DNA of 36,677 nucleotides. It comes from Piscibacillus halophilus. GTDB lineage: Bacteria; Bacillota; Bacilli; Bacillales; Alkalibacillaceae. Within the stretch, counting starts at the first letter, position 1, and each line of letters starts with the position of its first letter. The stretch lies in NCBI RefSeq assembly GCF_900110685.1, contig NZ_FOES01000026.1, positions 1 through 36,677 on the forward strand, given 5' to 3'. Shown one piece after another: positions 26,747-36,200 of this stretch. The translations under genes were made by a program, and so were the position numbers. The notes beneath the pieces were generated by a model. The model ran no database searches, was not told where the DNA came from, and saw only the letters and a list, made by a program, of their open reading frames with translations.

Positions 26747-28363
26747 ATGGCAGACAATCAGGAGAATTGGCTTAAACACCTGCCAAAAGAAATACTAGAC
26801 GGCATTCAAGGAAATTATCTCGATTCATATATGGTAGCCCTTGAGGGATGGCGCAGAGGACTAACACTCAAATGGCATATTAAGGATCATGAGAAGTTTA
26901 AAGACCTCACGACTTGGTTTGTGGATGAACCAGGTCAACTTTTTTCGTTAAGTAATGGAGAAAAAGTACATTACTTTTTCCGAACAAGAGGGGACTTAAT
27001 TACAAATGAAGCAGTTGAAATCGGAAAGAGTAAGCAAAAGACTAAGGAATACTTAGAGAAAGCAAATGTAAAAGTTCCTGAAGGCAAAGAATTTAACGAA
27101 GAATCTACGATTGAGGAAATAAAAGCTTATGCAGAAAGTCTTGGATATCCCGTCGTAGTAAAACCAACAGATGGTAGTTTCGGTAGAGGTGTCTATACTA
27201 ACGTTTTGAGTGATGGTGAGTTAGAATTTTCCGTTCAAAGTCTTAGAGAACAATTAAACACCGACAGAATCATCATCGAAAAGTATGTGGATGGAGAAGA
27301 CTATCGTCTTTACGTAATTGAAAATGAAGTAGTTGGTGCGATGAAGCGTATTCCACCAAATGTCGTTGGAGATGGAAAACATACTATTCGTCAATTAATC
27401 GAGCAAAAGAACCTAATTCGTCAGGACAACCCAAGATTAATTAATTGTCAAATAAAAATAAACAATGAGCTGAAAGACTACATTGGTCGACACAATCTAT
27501 CGTTAGACACGGTTGTAGAAGAAGGAAAACAAATCTTCTTGAGTAAAAAATGCAACATTTCAATCGGTGGGGATCCAATCGATGTTCTTAATGATATTAG
27601 CCCAGATGCGAAACAAATAGCGATTAATGCTTTAAAAGCTATACCAAATATGAGCCATGGGGCAGTGGACTTAATGGTAGATCGTGATGGTCAAGCTTAT
27701 GTGATTGAAGTCAATGCAACAGCTCAAATCGGTGGTTTATTATTCCCAATTAAAGGAGAAAGCCGAGATATTCCATCTGCTATTATTGATTATTACTTCC
27801 CAGAGACAAAACATATAAATGGAACGAAATCTCAAATGTTCTTTGATTTCTATGATGTCCTTGATCCACTTTTTAACTATGAAGCAAGCTCAACAACAGT
27901 AACACCAGCACCATTAGGAAAAGTGTTTGCTAAAAAATATATCGTCACGGGTGATGTGCAAAATATTGGTTATCATAGAGGATTAAGAAAGCAAGCTTTT
28001 GAACGTGAATTACATGGTTATGTCATGAGCATTGAGGATGAAGGGATTGAAGTCGTAGTCGCCGGCCTCGACCCAGAGATGGTAGATGATTTTAAAAATG
28101 GATTATATGAGGATCCTGAAAGATCAGAAGTTGAAGAGGTAAGAGAAGAACCGTATGAAGGCTTTTTAAATGTAGGTTTTGAAATCAAATTAGATCTCAA
28201 AACTCAAATTAATGAAATCAATAACTATAAAAAACAGTTAGAACGTCTTGATTTAGAAATTAAAAAAGAAGAGAAGAAGAGAAGAAACCTTAAACAAAGC
28301 TTCTCATGGAAAGTAACATCACCAATTCGATTATTCGGTGCAATTGTGAAGAGAATAAAATAG
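26747..28363 (+). CDS. ATP-grasp ligase fused to acylphosphatase-like domain (paralogue 1 of 4)
   Basis: 538 residues. N-terminal family-specific domain: DSYMVALEGWRRGLTLKW (about 26-43) and the FSLSNGEKVHYFFRTRGD segment. The ATP-grasp domain (about 100-345) resembles the ligase part of cyanophycin synthetase and GshF: VVVKPTDGSFGRGV (Lys139), IIIEKYVDGEDYRLYV, PPNVVGDGKHTIRQLI, ISIGGDPIDV and the Mg-binding EVN (Glu321, Asn323). The acylphosphatase-like domain (about 388-475) has VQNIGYHRGLRKQA, but the catalytic Arg is His410 and the catalytic Asn is Ser428, so it is probably inactive. A coiled-coil tail ends in FSWKVTSPIR. The ATG follows AGGAGG. Ligase substrates are not known; Glu or another amino acid is likely. 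Confidence 0.85.
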   Translation: MADNQENWLKHLPKEILDGIQGNYLDSYMVALEGWRRGLTLKWHIKDHEKFKDLTTWFVDEPGQLFSLSNGEKVHYFFRTRGDLITNEAVEIGKSKQKTKEYLEKANVKVPEGKEFNEESTIEEIKAYAESLGYPVVVKPTDGSFGRGVYTNVLSDGELEFSVQSLREQLNTDRIIIEKYVDGEDYRLYVIENEVVGAMKRIPPNVVGDGKHTIRQLIEQKNLIRQDNPRLINCQIKINNELKDYIGRHNLSLDTVVEEGKQIFLSKKCNISIGGDPIDVLNDISPDAKQIAINALKAIPNMSHGAVDLMVDRDGQAYVIEVNATAQIGGLLFPIKGESRDIPSAIIDYYFPETKHINGTKSQMFFDFYDVLDPLFNYEASSTTVTPAPLGKVFAKKYIVTGDVQNIGYHRGLRKQAFERELHGYVMSIEDEGIEVVVAGLDPEMVDDFKNGLYEDPERSEVEEVREEPYEGFLNVGFEIKLDLKTQINEINNYKKQLERLDLEIKKEEKKRRNLKQSFSWKVTSPIRLFGAIVKRIK

Positions 28364-28374
28364 GAGGAAAAATG

Positions 28375-30015
28375 ATGAGTGAACAGCAAGGTATTAGTCT
28401 TCCCCATTTAACAAATGAAATTGTTAAAAATGCTAGAAAGACAAGACTTGATGCATTTGCTATTGCATTAGAAGGATGGAGAAGAGGTCTAAAATTAAAA
28501 TGGTATACTAAAGACTCAGAGCATTTTCAAGATATGATTATCTTTGGAGTAAACCCTCCAGGTCGATTATTCTCTTTAAGTTCAGATGAACGCACCCATT
28601 ACTTTTTTAGAACCCGTGGAGATAAAGTAACGAATGAAGCAGTAGAAATCGGTTCTGAGAAAGATGATACGAAAGAGTGGCTTAAAAAAGCTGGAGTACC
28701 GGTACCATTAGGAACAGGTTTTGAAGAAGATGCAACGGATGAAGAAATTTACAATTATAGTTTAAAACTAGGTTTCCCATTAGTTCTTAAACCTACAAAT
28801 GCCAGTCTTGGTAACGGGGTTGTCACCAATATCAAAAACGAACAAGAACTAAGAAAAGCCATTGAATATGTGCGTCACACATTAGAATATGGTGAAGTTA
28901 TCGTTGAACAGTATATTAAAGGTGAGGAATATAGGGTATATGTTATAGAAGACCAAGTCATTGCAGCTTATAACCGTAAACCCGCAAACGTTATGGGTGA
29001 TGGCATTCATACGATTGAAGAGTTAATCGACTTAAAAAACCGTGAGAGAAGAAAAAATGCCAGACTCAATAGTTGTTTAATTGATATAGATGTGGAAGTC
29101 TTAGAATTCATCCAAGAATCAGGTTACACTTTAGGAAGTGTTCCAGATAAAGGAGAACAAATCTTACTAAGACAAAAAACGAATGTATCATCAGGTGGAG
29201 ACCCGATCGATGTCACAGATACTATATCTGAAGAAATCAAAAACATTGCGATTAATGCTCTGAAAGCTGTACCAGGCCTTTACCACGGTGGTGTTGATAT
29301 CATTGTTAATGAGGGGAATAACACTGATGCAGAAGGTGTTGTAATTGAATTAAACCCAACTGCCCAAATCGGTGGAATCCTATTCCCACTTAGAGGTAAG
29401 GCACGAGATATACCAAAAGCAATCGTGGATTATTATTTTCCAGAAACAAAAGGGTTTGATACATCCGATTCAAGAGTCTATTTCGATCTTACAAAAGTAT
29501 TAGAACCACTTGAAAACAGAATGGCTCTAGAGGTGGAAGTAGCACCGATGCCACAAGGGAAAATCTATTCACGTAAATATATTGTGAAAGGCGACGTACA
29601 GCACTATAGTTATCATCAATTTCTTAAGAAAAGCGCAATTGAACTAGGATTACATGGTTATGTAAATAACAGCGTATTTGATGAAATTGAAATCTTTATT
29701 GCAGGTAATGATAAAGAAGCAGTCAAAAACTATAAGAATAAAATAAGGGAATACCCACAACGTTCAAAGGTTGATTTAATTAAAGAAGAATATTGTGATG
29801 AACCATTTACAATTGGTTTTGATATAACACATGACTATAAAACAACTAGTGTTAAATCGGTACAGTATGCAGCTAAAAAAATGGAAAAAGAACTAGTACA
29901 AAAAACTAGGTTGAGAGATCGTGTTGTAAAGGATAATCAACATATATTAAATAGTAGGTCATGGAAAATGACGGAACCTGTTAGGAGTGTTACAGCAATA
30001 GTTAGAAAGAGATAG
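28375..30015 (+). CDS. ATP-grasp ligase fused to acylphosphatase-like domain (paralogue 2 of 4)
   Basis: 546 residues from ATG 28375. A longer frame opens at 28306 inside the upstream gene, but AGGAGG at 28362-28367 fixes the start at 28372 or 28375. Same layout as paralogue 1: ALEGWRRGLKLKW, then FSLSSDERTHYFFRTRGD, then ATP-grasp with LVLKPTNASLGNGV (Lys139), VEQYIKGEEYRVYV, PANVMGDGIHTIEELI, SSGGDPIDV and ELN (Glu325, Asn327). In the acylphosphatase-like domain the catalytic Arg position is His, while Asn is kept (GYVNN). The tail has NSRSWKMTEPVR. The ATP-grasp residues look intact. It lies 11 bases after paralogue 1. Confidence 0.85.
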   Translation: MSEQQGISLPHLTNEIVKNARKTRLDAFAIALEGWRRGLKLKWYTKDSEHFQDMIIFGVNPPGRLFSLSSDERTHYFFRTRGDKVTNEAVEIGSEKDDTKEWLKKAGVPVPLGTGFEEDATDEEIYNYSLKLGFPLVLKPTNASLGNGVVTNIKNEQELRKAIEYVRHTLEYGEVIVEQYIKGEEYRVYVIEDQVIAAYNRKPANVMGDGIHTIEELIDLKNRERRKNARLNSCLIDIDVEVLEFIQESGYTLGSVPDKGEQILLRQKTNVSSGGDPIDVTDTISEEIKNIAINALKAVPGLYHGGVDIIVNEGNNTDAEGVVIELNPTAQIGGILFPLRGKARDIPKAIVDYYFPETKGFDTSDSRVYFDLTKVLEPLENRMALEVEVAPMPQGKIYSRKYIVKGDVQHYSYHQFLKKSAIELGLHGYVNNSVFDEIEIFIAGNDKEAVKNYKNKIREYPQRSKVDLIKEEYCDEPFTIGFDITHDYKTTSVKSVQYAAKKMEKELVQKTRLRDRVVKDNQHILNSRSWKMTEPVRSVTAIVRKR

Positions 30016-30039
30016 ATTGTGAATAAAAGGGGGGATATT

Positions 30040-31572
30040 ATGAGTGGTAGTTATGATTGGTTACCAAAATTAAAAAAAGCAATTCCCAAATTTGCTTTTG
30101 GCGATAAAATTGACATGTATGTTATGGCTTTAGAAGGCTGGAGAAGAGGTTTAAATTTAACTTTTTATACCATTGGTTCAAAAAATTTAATTAGGTTTAA
30201 GCTAAGTGATAAAAATAATGAACATCATTTTTCTGTTACCCGTGGAGATAAAGTTACTAAAAAGGCTACAGAAATATGTATTGATAAAAATCTAACAAAA
30301 GAGTACTTATCTAATTCTAGTGTCCCAGTTCCTGAAGGTAGAGTATTTACTCAAGAAGCTACAAATGACGAAATACTAAATTATGCGAATGAAATAAAAT
30401 ATCCAGTTGTCATAAAACCTCTTGATGGAAGAAGGGGTAAAGGTGTTATATCAAATATAAAAAATAAAGAAGAACTCCTTAATGCTATTAAATATTTAAA
30501 AGTAGATTTAAATATTAATAAAATGATTGTTGAACAATACTTTAAAGGTGAAGAATATAGGTTATATGTTGTGAATGGAGAAGTAGCAGGCGTTATAAAA
30601 AGAACTCCGGCAAACATAACAGGAAATGGAAAAGATACTATACAAAAATTAATTGAAGATAAGAATGCAGAAAGAAAAAAAGTTCCAAATTTGCATGCAA
30701 GATTAATTAAAATTGATCATGAAGTTTTACAACACCTTGATCAAGAAGGATATAGTTTGGAAAGTATATTAGAAAATGGAAAAAAACTTTTCTTAAGACA
30801 AAAAGGGAACTTGTCAACTGGTGGGGATTCAATTGATTTTACTGAAGAAATATCGGAAACTGTCAAAGATATTGCCATAAAGGCCTCTTATGCTATACCT
30901 GGTTTGCCACAATGTGGTGTTGATGTTTTATATAACTCAAAAGATAATAAAGCAGTCGTTATAGAAGTAAATAGTAGGGCTGGGGCAGGGGGACATCTTT
31001 TTCCTTTAGAAGGGAAGGCTCGAGATATTCCAAAAAAAATAATCAATTATTATTTTCCTAATAGTAAAATCATAAATGAAGATATCAATAATTTATTTTT
31101 TGATTACGAGTCTTATTGGAATTTACTAAAAAGTGGTAAAGCACAAGAAATAAAAGTAGCCCCTTTTCCAAAAGGTGAGATAATTATGAAGAAATTTAAC
31201 TTTATTATGGCTGATAAGATTGCTCTAAATAAAAGCCAATTCGAATTGATTGGTAAAAAGGCTAGTAAATTCAGAGTTAGTGGATATTTAAAATTAAAAA
31301 GTGAAAATGAATACCAATTAGTTGTCGCAGGTCCTAAAGAGGTTGTGTATGAGCTAAAAGATTATGTTGCCGAAAAATTAGATAAAAGTTCAAAAATAAC
31401 GAGTGAGAAAGCTTCAAATTTCACAGGATCATTGAAACTAGGTTTTGATATTTACAGAAAACCCAAAAAGACCGTTAAAATAAAAAGTAAAAATAATAGT
31501 AAAACAAATTCAGAGTCAAAAACTAATTTAAAAGAAAATAAGCAAAAAGTTGATAAAAAAGCTGGAATATAA
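30040..31572 (+). CDS. ATP-grasp ligase fused to degenerate acylphosphatase-like domain (paralogue 3 of 4)
   Basis: 510 residues from ATG 30040, chosen because AAAAGGGGGG (30025-30034) precedes it; GTG 30019 is the longer alternative. ALEGWRRGLNLTFY and HHFSVTRGD are kept, but the FSLSSDE segment is shortened. ATP-grasp: VVIKPLDGRRGKGV (Lys126), VEQYFKGEEYRLYV, PANITGNGKDTIQKLI, STGGDSIDF and EVN (Glu309, Asn311). The acylphosphatase-like region has lost the VQ-x-x-x-Y-R motif and both catalytic residues. The coiled-coil/SWK tail is replaced by a Lys/Asn/Ser-rich low-complexity end. The DNA is visibly richer in A and T, with many ATA, AAT and TTA codons, than paralogues 1 and 2. It may be a faster-evolving or more recently acquired copy. 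Confidence 0.82.
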   Translation: MSGSYDWLPKLKKAIPKFAFGDKIDMYVMALEGWRRGLNLTFYTIGSKNLIRFKLSDKNNEHHFSVTRGDKVTKKATEICIDKNLTKEYLSNSSVPVPEGRVFTQEATNDEILNYANEIKYPVVIKPLDGRRGKGVISNIKNKEELLNAIKYLKVDLNINKMIVEQYFKGEEYRLYVVNGEVAGVIKRTPANITGNGKDTIQKLIEDKNAERKKVPNLHARLIKIDHEVLQHLDQEGYSLESILENGKKLFLRQKGNLSTGGDSIDFTEEISETVKDIAIKASYAIPGLPQCGVDVLYNSKDNKAVVIEVNSRAGAGGHLFPLEGKARDIPKKIINYYFPNSKIINEDINNLFFDYESYWNLLKSGKAQEIKVAPFPKGEIIMKKFNFIMADKIALNKSQFELIGKKASKFRVSGYLKLKSENEYQLVVAGPKEVVYELKDYVAEKLDKSSKITSEKASNFTGSLKLGFDIYRKPKKTVKIKSKNNSKTNSESKTNLKENKQKVDKKAGI

Positions 31573-31609
31573 CGACTATATTTAAAAATAACTAAGAAGG
31601 TGTATTATT

Positions 31610-33199
31610 TTGACAAATGATTTTCAACCATATTTAACTTATGAAGTGGTAAAGGGAGCTTATGGATATGATTTGTGCGGTTATTTAATAGCTCTTGAAG
31701 GTTGGAGACGTGGATTAAGATTGACTTTTTATTCTGAAGATGTAGATTTTCCAAGTGTAAAGACTGTCGGGAAACATTTTCTGGGTAGAAGGTTTTCTTT
31801 ATCTTCTGATGAGAAAACACATTATTTTTTCAGGTCTAGAGGGGATCTAATAAGCAATGACGCTGTAGATATTTGTAAGGATAAAGATTGGACAAAATCT
31901 GTATTATCTAAGAGTAATGTTCCTGTTCCAAAAGGAAGAGAATTTTCTAAGGATGTAGAAAAAGAAGAATTACTTAATTATGCTCGAAAAATTGGGTTTC
32001 CTTTAGTTATAAAGCCTACAAAAGGAAGTTTAGGTAAGGGCGTATATACTGATATAGCTAATGAACAACAGTTTATTGAAGTTTTAAATGAGTTTAAAAA
32101 ATCCCATTCAAATTCTGGTATCATCATAGAACAACATGTTTATGGTGAAGAGTATCGAGTGTATGTAGTTGGGGATGAAGTAATTGGTGCTACCAATAGG
32201 ATACCAGCAAATATTGAAGGTGATGGTCTAAATTCTATTAAGGAATTAATTAAATTAAAAAATAAAGAAAAAAAATCAAATCCGTATTTAAGATCAAAAT
32301 CAATTGACATTGATTATGAAGTCAAAGATCAGATTAAGAGGAAAGGGTACACTCTAGACACGGTTTTAGAAGATGGAGAGGTACTTTATTTAAGAACTAA
32401 AAGTAATTTATCTGCAGGCGGCGATCCTCTAGACGCTACAGACATATTGACAGGTGAAGTAAAAGAAATTGCGGTTAATGCTGCAAAATCTATACCAAAT
32501 TTTAAGCATGGCGGTCTAGATTTAATAGTTGATCCATTAGACAATCGTAAAGCAACTATTATAGAAATGAATGCAACTGCTGAAATAGGTTTTCACCATT
32601 TTCCTATGGAAGGGAAGTATAGAGATATAGCTGGAGCTATTGTTGATTTATACTTTCCAGAAACGAAAAATGAAAATAAATCAACTTATTTTTTTGATTT
32701 TAAAGGTATTTTAAACCCACTGAGAGATGGAACAGTTAAGTATATTGAAATAAGACCAACTCCGATTGGACAATCTTATACTAAGAAATTTTATGTGTCG
32801 GGAAAAGTTCAAAAAGTTAATTATAGAAGTTGGGTTAGAAAACAGGCGATTCAAAGGAATCTACATGGGTATGCTAAAAATTTAAATAATGGGAAGGTAG
32901 TTGTTATTGTTTCAAGTCCTGAAAAAAAGAATGTTGATAATTTCAAGAAAATTTTATTGAAAGGCTCGCCAAATTCTATAGTAGAAAAGGTTACAGAAGA
33001 AAAAATAGAACGTCCAATTGAAATAGGATTTAAAGTTAAAAAACAAAAAAATAAAAAAAGAAATAAACAACATAAAATAGTGGATGAGCTAAATAATGAG
33101 AAAAAGAAATATAACAACGTAGTTAATAGTAAATCATGGAAATATACTGCCCCTTTCAGAAAAATCGTTAATAAATTAGGTGATAGTAAAAAAAGGTAA
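31610..33199 (+). CDS. ATP-grasp ligase fused to acylphosphatase domain with intact active site (paralogue 4 of 4)
   Basis: 529 residues. The TTG start follows AAGAAGGTG (31594-31602). ALEGWRRGLRLTFY, FSLSSDEKTHYFFRSRGD, then ATP-grasp: LVIKPTKGSLGKGV (Lys135), IEQHVYGEEYRVYV, PANIEGDGLNSIKELI, SAGGDPLDA and EMN (Glu319, Asn321). The acylphosphatase domain keeps both catalytic residues, Arg406 (VQKVNYR) and Asn424 (GYAKN), 18 residues apart as in authentic acylphosphatases (Arg23 and Asn41 in the human enzyme). It could therefore hydrolyse acylphosphates. The tail ends in NSKSWKYTAPFRK. AT-rich like paralogue 3. A terminator overlaps its stop codon, so it closes the operon. Confidence 0.85.
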   Translation: MTNDFQPYLTYEVVKGAYGYDLCGYLIALEGWRRGLRLTFYSEDVDFPSVKTVGKHFLGRRFSLSSDEKTHYFFRSRGDLISNDAVDICKDKDWTKSVLSKSNVPVPKGREFSKDVEKEELLNYARKIGFPLVIKPTKGSLGKGVYTDIANEQQFIEVLNEFKKSHSNSGIIIEQHVYGEEYRVYVVGDEVIGATNRIPANIEGDGLNSIKELIKLKNKEKKSNPYLRSKSIDIDYEVKDQIKRKGYTLDTVLEDGEVLYLRTKSNLSAGGDPLDATDILTGEVKEIAVNAAKSIPNFKHGGLDLIVDPLDNRKATIIEMNATAEIGFHHFPMEGKYRDIAGAIVDLYFPETKNENKSTYFFDFKGILNPLRDGTVKYIEIRPTPIGQSYTKKFYVSGKVQKVNYRSWVRKQAIQRNLHGYAKNLNNGKVVVIVSSPEKKNVDNFKKILLKGSPNSIVEKVTEEKIERPIEIGFKVKKQKNKKRNKQHKIVDELNNEKKKYNNVVNSKSWKYTAPFRKIVNKLGDSKKR

Positions 33200-33221
33200 G
33201 AAGAAATTCTTACCTTTTTTT
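33188..33221 (+). terminator. Terminator at the end of the polymer operon
   Basis: GGTAAGAA / TTCTTACC hairpin with a GAAA loop, flanked by A7 before and T7 after, so the stem can extend to 15 pairs. It overlaps the last codons and the stop of paralogue 4, and the A/T symmetry may let it act on both strands. Confidence 0.93.
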
Positions 33222-33230
33222 ATTACTTTG

Positions 33231-33259
33231 TTGAAACTTTTTTGTTATTGTATGATAAT
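33231..33259 (+). promoter_or_regulatory. Promoter of the glucosaminidase gene
   Basis: TTGAAA (33231-33236), 17 bases, GATAAT (33254-33259): a housekeeping-type promoter just after the operon terminator. No sigma-D motif is seen, unlike lytD in B. subtilis. Confidence 0.7.
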
Positions 33260-33294
33260 AAATGGTGTGAAAATTTGGAATATAAGGAGGTGTA

Positions 33295-36200
33295 ATGTTG
33301 AAAAAAGTTGTAATAAGTCTAATTATGTTTAGCTTGTTATTGTTTCCTCTGGTATTAAACGCTGAAACAGACGATGAATCAATTGAAGATACATATGAAG
33401 AAACTGAATCTAGTAGTCTATCAGAATCAGAAGAAGAAACAGAATTGGCTAATGATGAGGAAGAAGATCAGCTTGATCAACAAACCAATCAAGAAACAGA
33501 AGAAAACGGTGAAACCCCGCTTGAAGAAGAGTCTGAGAAAGAAGAAGGAAATGAATCAAGCTCAGAGGATGACTTATCAGAAGAAGACGAGGATACTTCA
33601 AACAATGAATCTTCTTCATCTGAAACAACAGACGAAAATTCAGATGAATTTTCAGAGGGTGAGAACTCTTCAGAAGAACACTTAAACTCAGACGACGAAG
33701 AAGAGGTTAAGCAATCAGAAAAGGATTCCGAATCTGAACTTGAAGAGGTTCAAGAGTCTAATTCAGAAGAGACAGAAGAGGAAGAAACTGAAGAACAAGT
33801 CCGTTCGATGAGTGAGATGACTACAACTCAAAGTTCACCACCTTATGAGTTAGGTGATCGAGCCCCAGAGATAGCTGAATTCAAGGCAAAATTAAATGCG
33901 ATTGGATTTAGCGGGATATTGGAAACAGAATATTTTGGTGAATATACCCGTAGTAAAGTGAAGGCCTTTCAAGCAAACTATGGTTTAGCGGTGACTGGGG
34001 TGATGAATCAAACTAGTTTAAATAAACTAGATGAGGTTTATCACAGCCCATTTCAGGTAGGGAATAGCCACGCTGAAATAAGTGACCTCAAAGTCCAACT
34101 AAATAGTATGGGATTTGGAGGAATTCAAGTCACAGATTATTATGGGAATTTTACAGCCCAACGAGTAGAAGAATTTCAAAGTTTTATAGGGATTAAAAGC
34201 AATGGTATCGCAGATTCTTATACTCGTGAATTATTACAAAACTTCGTGGCCGAAGGGTACGGAGTAGGGGACCGACACAATACTATATCAGTTATGAAAC
34301 GTAAGTTAAACGCGCTTGGTTTTAATGGCATTAAAGTAACGGACTACTATGGTAGTTATACGAAAAAACGAGTCGAAGACTTTCAAGCGTATTATGGACT
34401 TAATCAAACAGGACAAGCGAATCAAGACACTTTAGATCAGCTTGATCAAGTCTATTATAGCCCATTACAAGTGGGAAATCGATCAGGTGAGGTATCAGAT
34501 ATTAAGAGAAAGTTAAATAGAGTTGGTTTTAATGGTATCTTAGTAACTGATTACTTTGGGGATTTTACAGAAAAGAAAGTGAAAGACTTTCAAAGTTATT
34601 ATGGATTGAAGAACCACGGGATTGTAGACAGTGTCACATTAAACAAACTGAATGAAGTTTATAATAGTCCATACCAGTTAGGTGAAGCACATGAAAACCT
34701 AAGTGAACTTAAAACTAGTTTGAATAGGTTAGGATATGGAACTATTCTTGTTTCCGATTATTTTGGGGAATTCACAGAAAAAAGAGTAAAAGTGTTTCAA
34801 GCTGATCACAATCTAGCTCCAAGCGGAATAATAGACCAAAAGACCGAGTCTACTATCAATAATTTAATGAACACAGTTTTTCAAGAAGGTAAGAGACATA
34901 AAGGGGTAGTAGAGTTAAAAGAAAAACTTAATAAGCTATCTTTTGGAAAAATACTCGAAACAACTTACTTTGGTAGTTATACTACACAACAAGTTAAAAA
35001 CTTTCAAAAATACTATGGTCTAAAAGTAACAGGGGTTGTAAATCAATCCACTTGGGACAAGATTGATGAAGTACACGATTCACCTTTACAAGAAGGTGAA
35101 CGTAACTCACAAATAGTTGAGATAAAGAAAATGTTAAATGCAATAGATTATGGAACTATTCTAGAAACCAAATACTTTGGTTCTTTTACTACTGATAGAG
35201 TTAAAGATTTTCAAAGGGATCATGGGTTACATGTACATGGAATAGTAGATGATAAAACTTATAATCTAATAGAAAAAAAGTATAAATCTGATAAAGTAAC
35301 AGAATATAATATTTCCTTCGATCGTTTTGTAGAAATTCAACTCAAAGAAGGTTCGCCAAAATATGATGGAGCAGGGAATATTCCAGCTGATGAAGCAAAT
35401 GTTAGGTATTATTTAAATCCATCTAACTTTGCAAAGAATTCACCAGAGTATTATCAGTTTATGCTTCTCGACAGCACTACAGATATAACAGTTAGTGAGA
35501 TAGATTCAAAATTCCTTCAAAATAAAGGAACACTTTCTAATACTGGAGCTGCGTTTAAAACTGCTGGAAAAACACATAATCTAAACGAATTGTATCTTAT
35601 GGTTCATGCATTGCATGAAACGGGAAATGGTACCTCTACTTTGGCTAAAGGAGTAGGTGTCGATCAAAATGGTAACATTCAAAGAGATAGTAAAGGTAAT
35701 ATTATTAGGGATATTAACCATAAAAATGTAGATTATGTCGTTTATAATATGTATGGGTATGGTGCACATGACGAAAGTCCATTAGTAGGTGGAGTAAACT
35801 ATGCATTTGAGAATAAGTGGTTTAGTCCTGAATCAGCGATTATAGGTGGAGCTAAGGATATCTCTAACTCATATATATCGCAGGGACAAAATACACTTTA
35901 TAAAATGAAATGGGACCCTGAGTATGCTGCTCAAAATGACAAAAGAGGTAAGCAATATGCAACCCATATCATGTGGCCAGAAATTCAGGCTAAGCATATT
36001 TATAATGTTTTAGGTGAGACATTGAATTCAGTAGCTGTAAGATTCGATATTCCGAAATTTATTAATCAACCTAAAAAAGATGATTCAAAGCCGGATGCAC
36101 CTAAGCCACCAATGGATCTTGAAGAGTTCCCTAAAGATATTATTGGTACTGTAACTGATAACTTGAACTTTAGAGAAGGCCCTAGTACAAATTATGATCG

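Noticed and set aside
28306-28374. Longer N-terminus for ATP-grasp paralogue 2
   Set aside because: The extra 23 codons lie inside the previous gene, and AGGAGG at 28362-28367 points to ATG 28372/28375.
30019-30039. GTG start for ATP-grasp paralogue 3
   Set aside because: The Shine-Dalgarno-like AAAAGGGGGG lies downstream of this GTG and upstream of ATG 30040.
25310-33199. Locus as a cyanophycin or poly-gamma-glutamate capsule operon
   Set aside because: The ATP-grasp proteins lack the Mur-ligase domain of cyanophycin synthetase, and no PgsB/PgsC/PgsA-like proteins are present.
33374-33685. 103-codon plus-strand frame inside the glucosaminidase gene
   Set aside because: A frame shift shadow of the repetitive Glu/Ser codons; Lys/Gln/Met-rich low complexity and no ribosome site.
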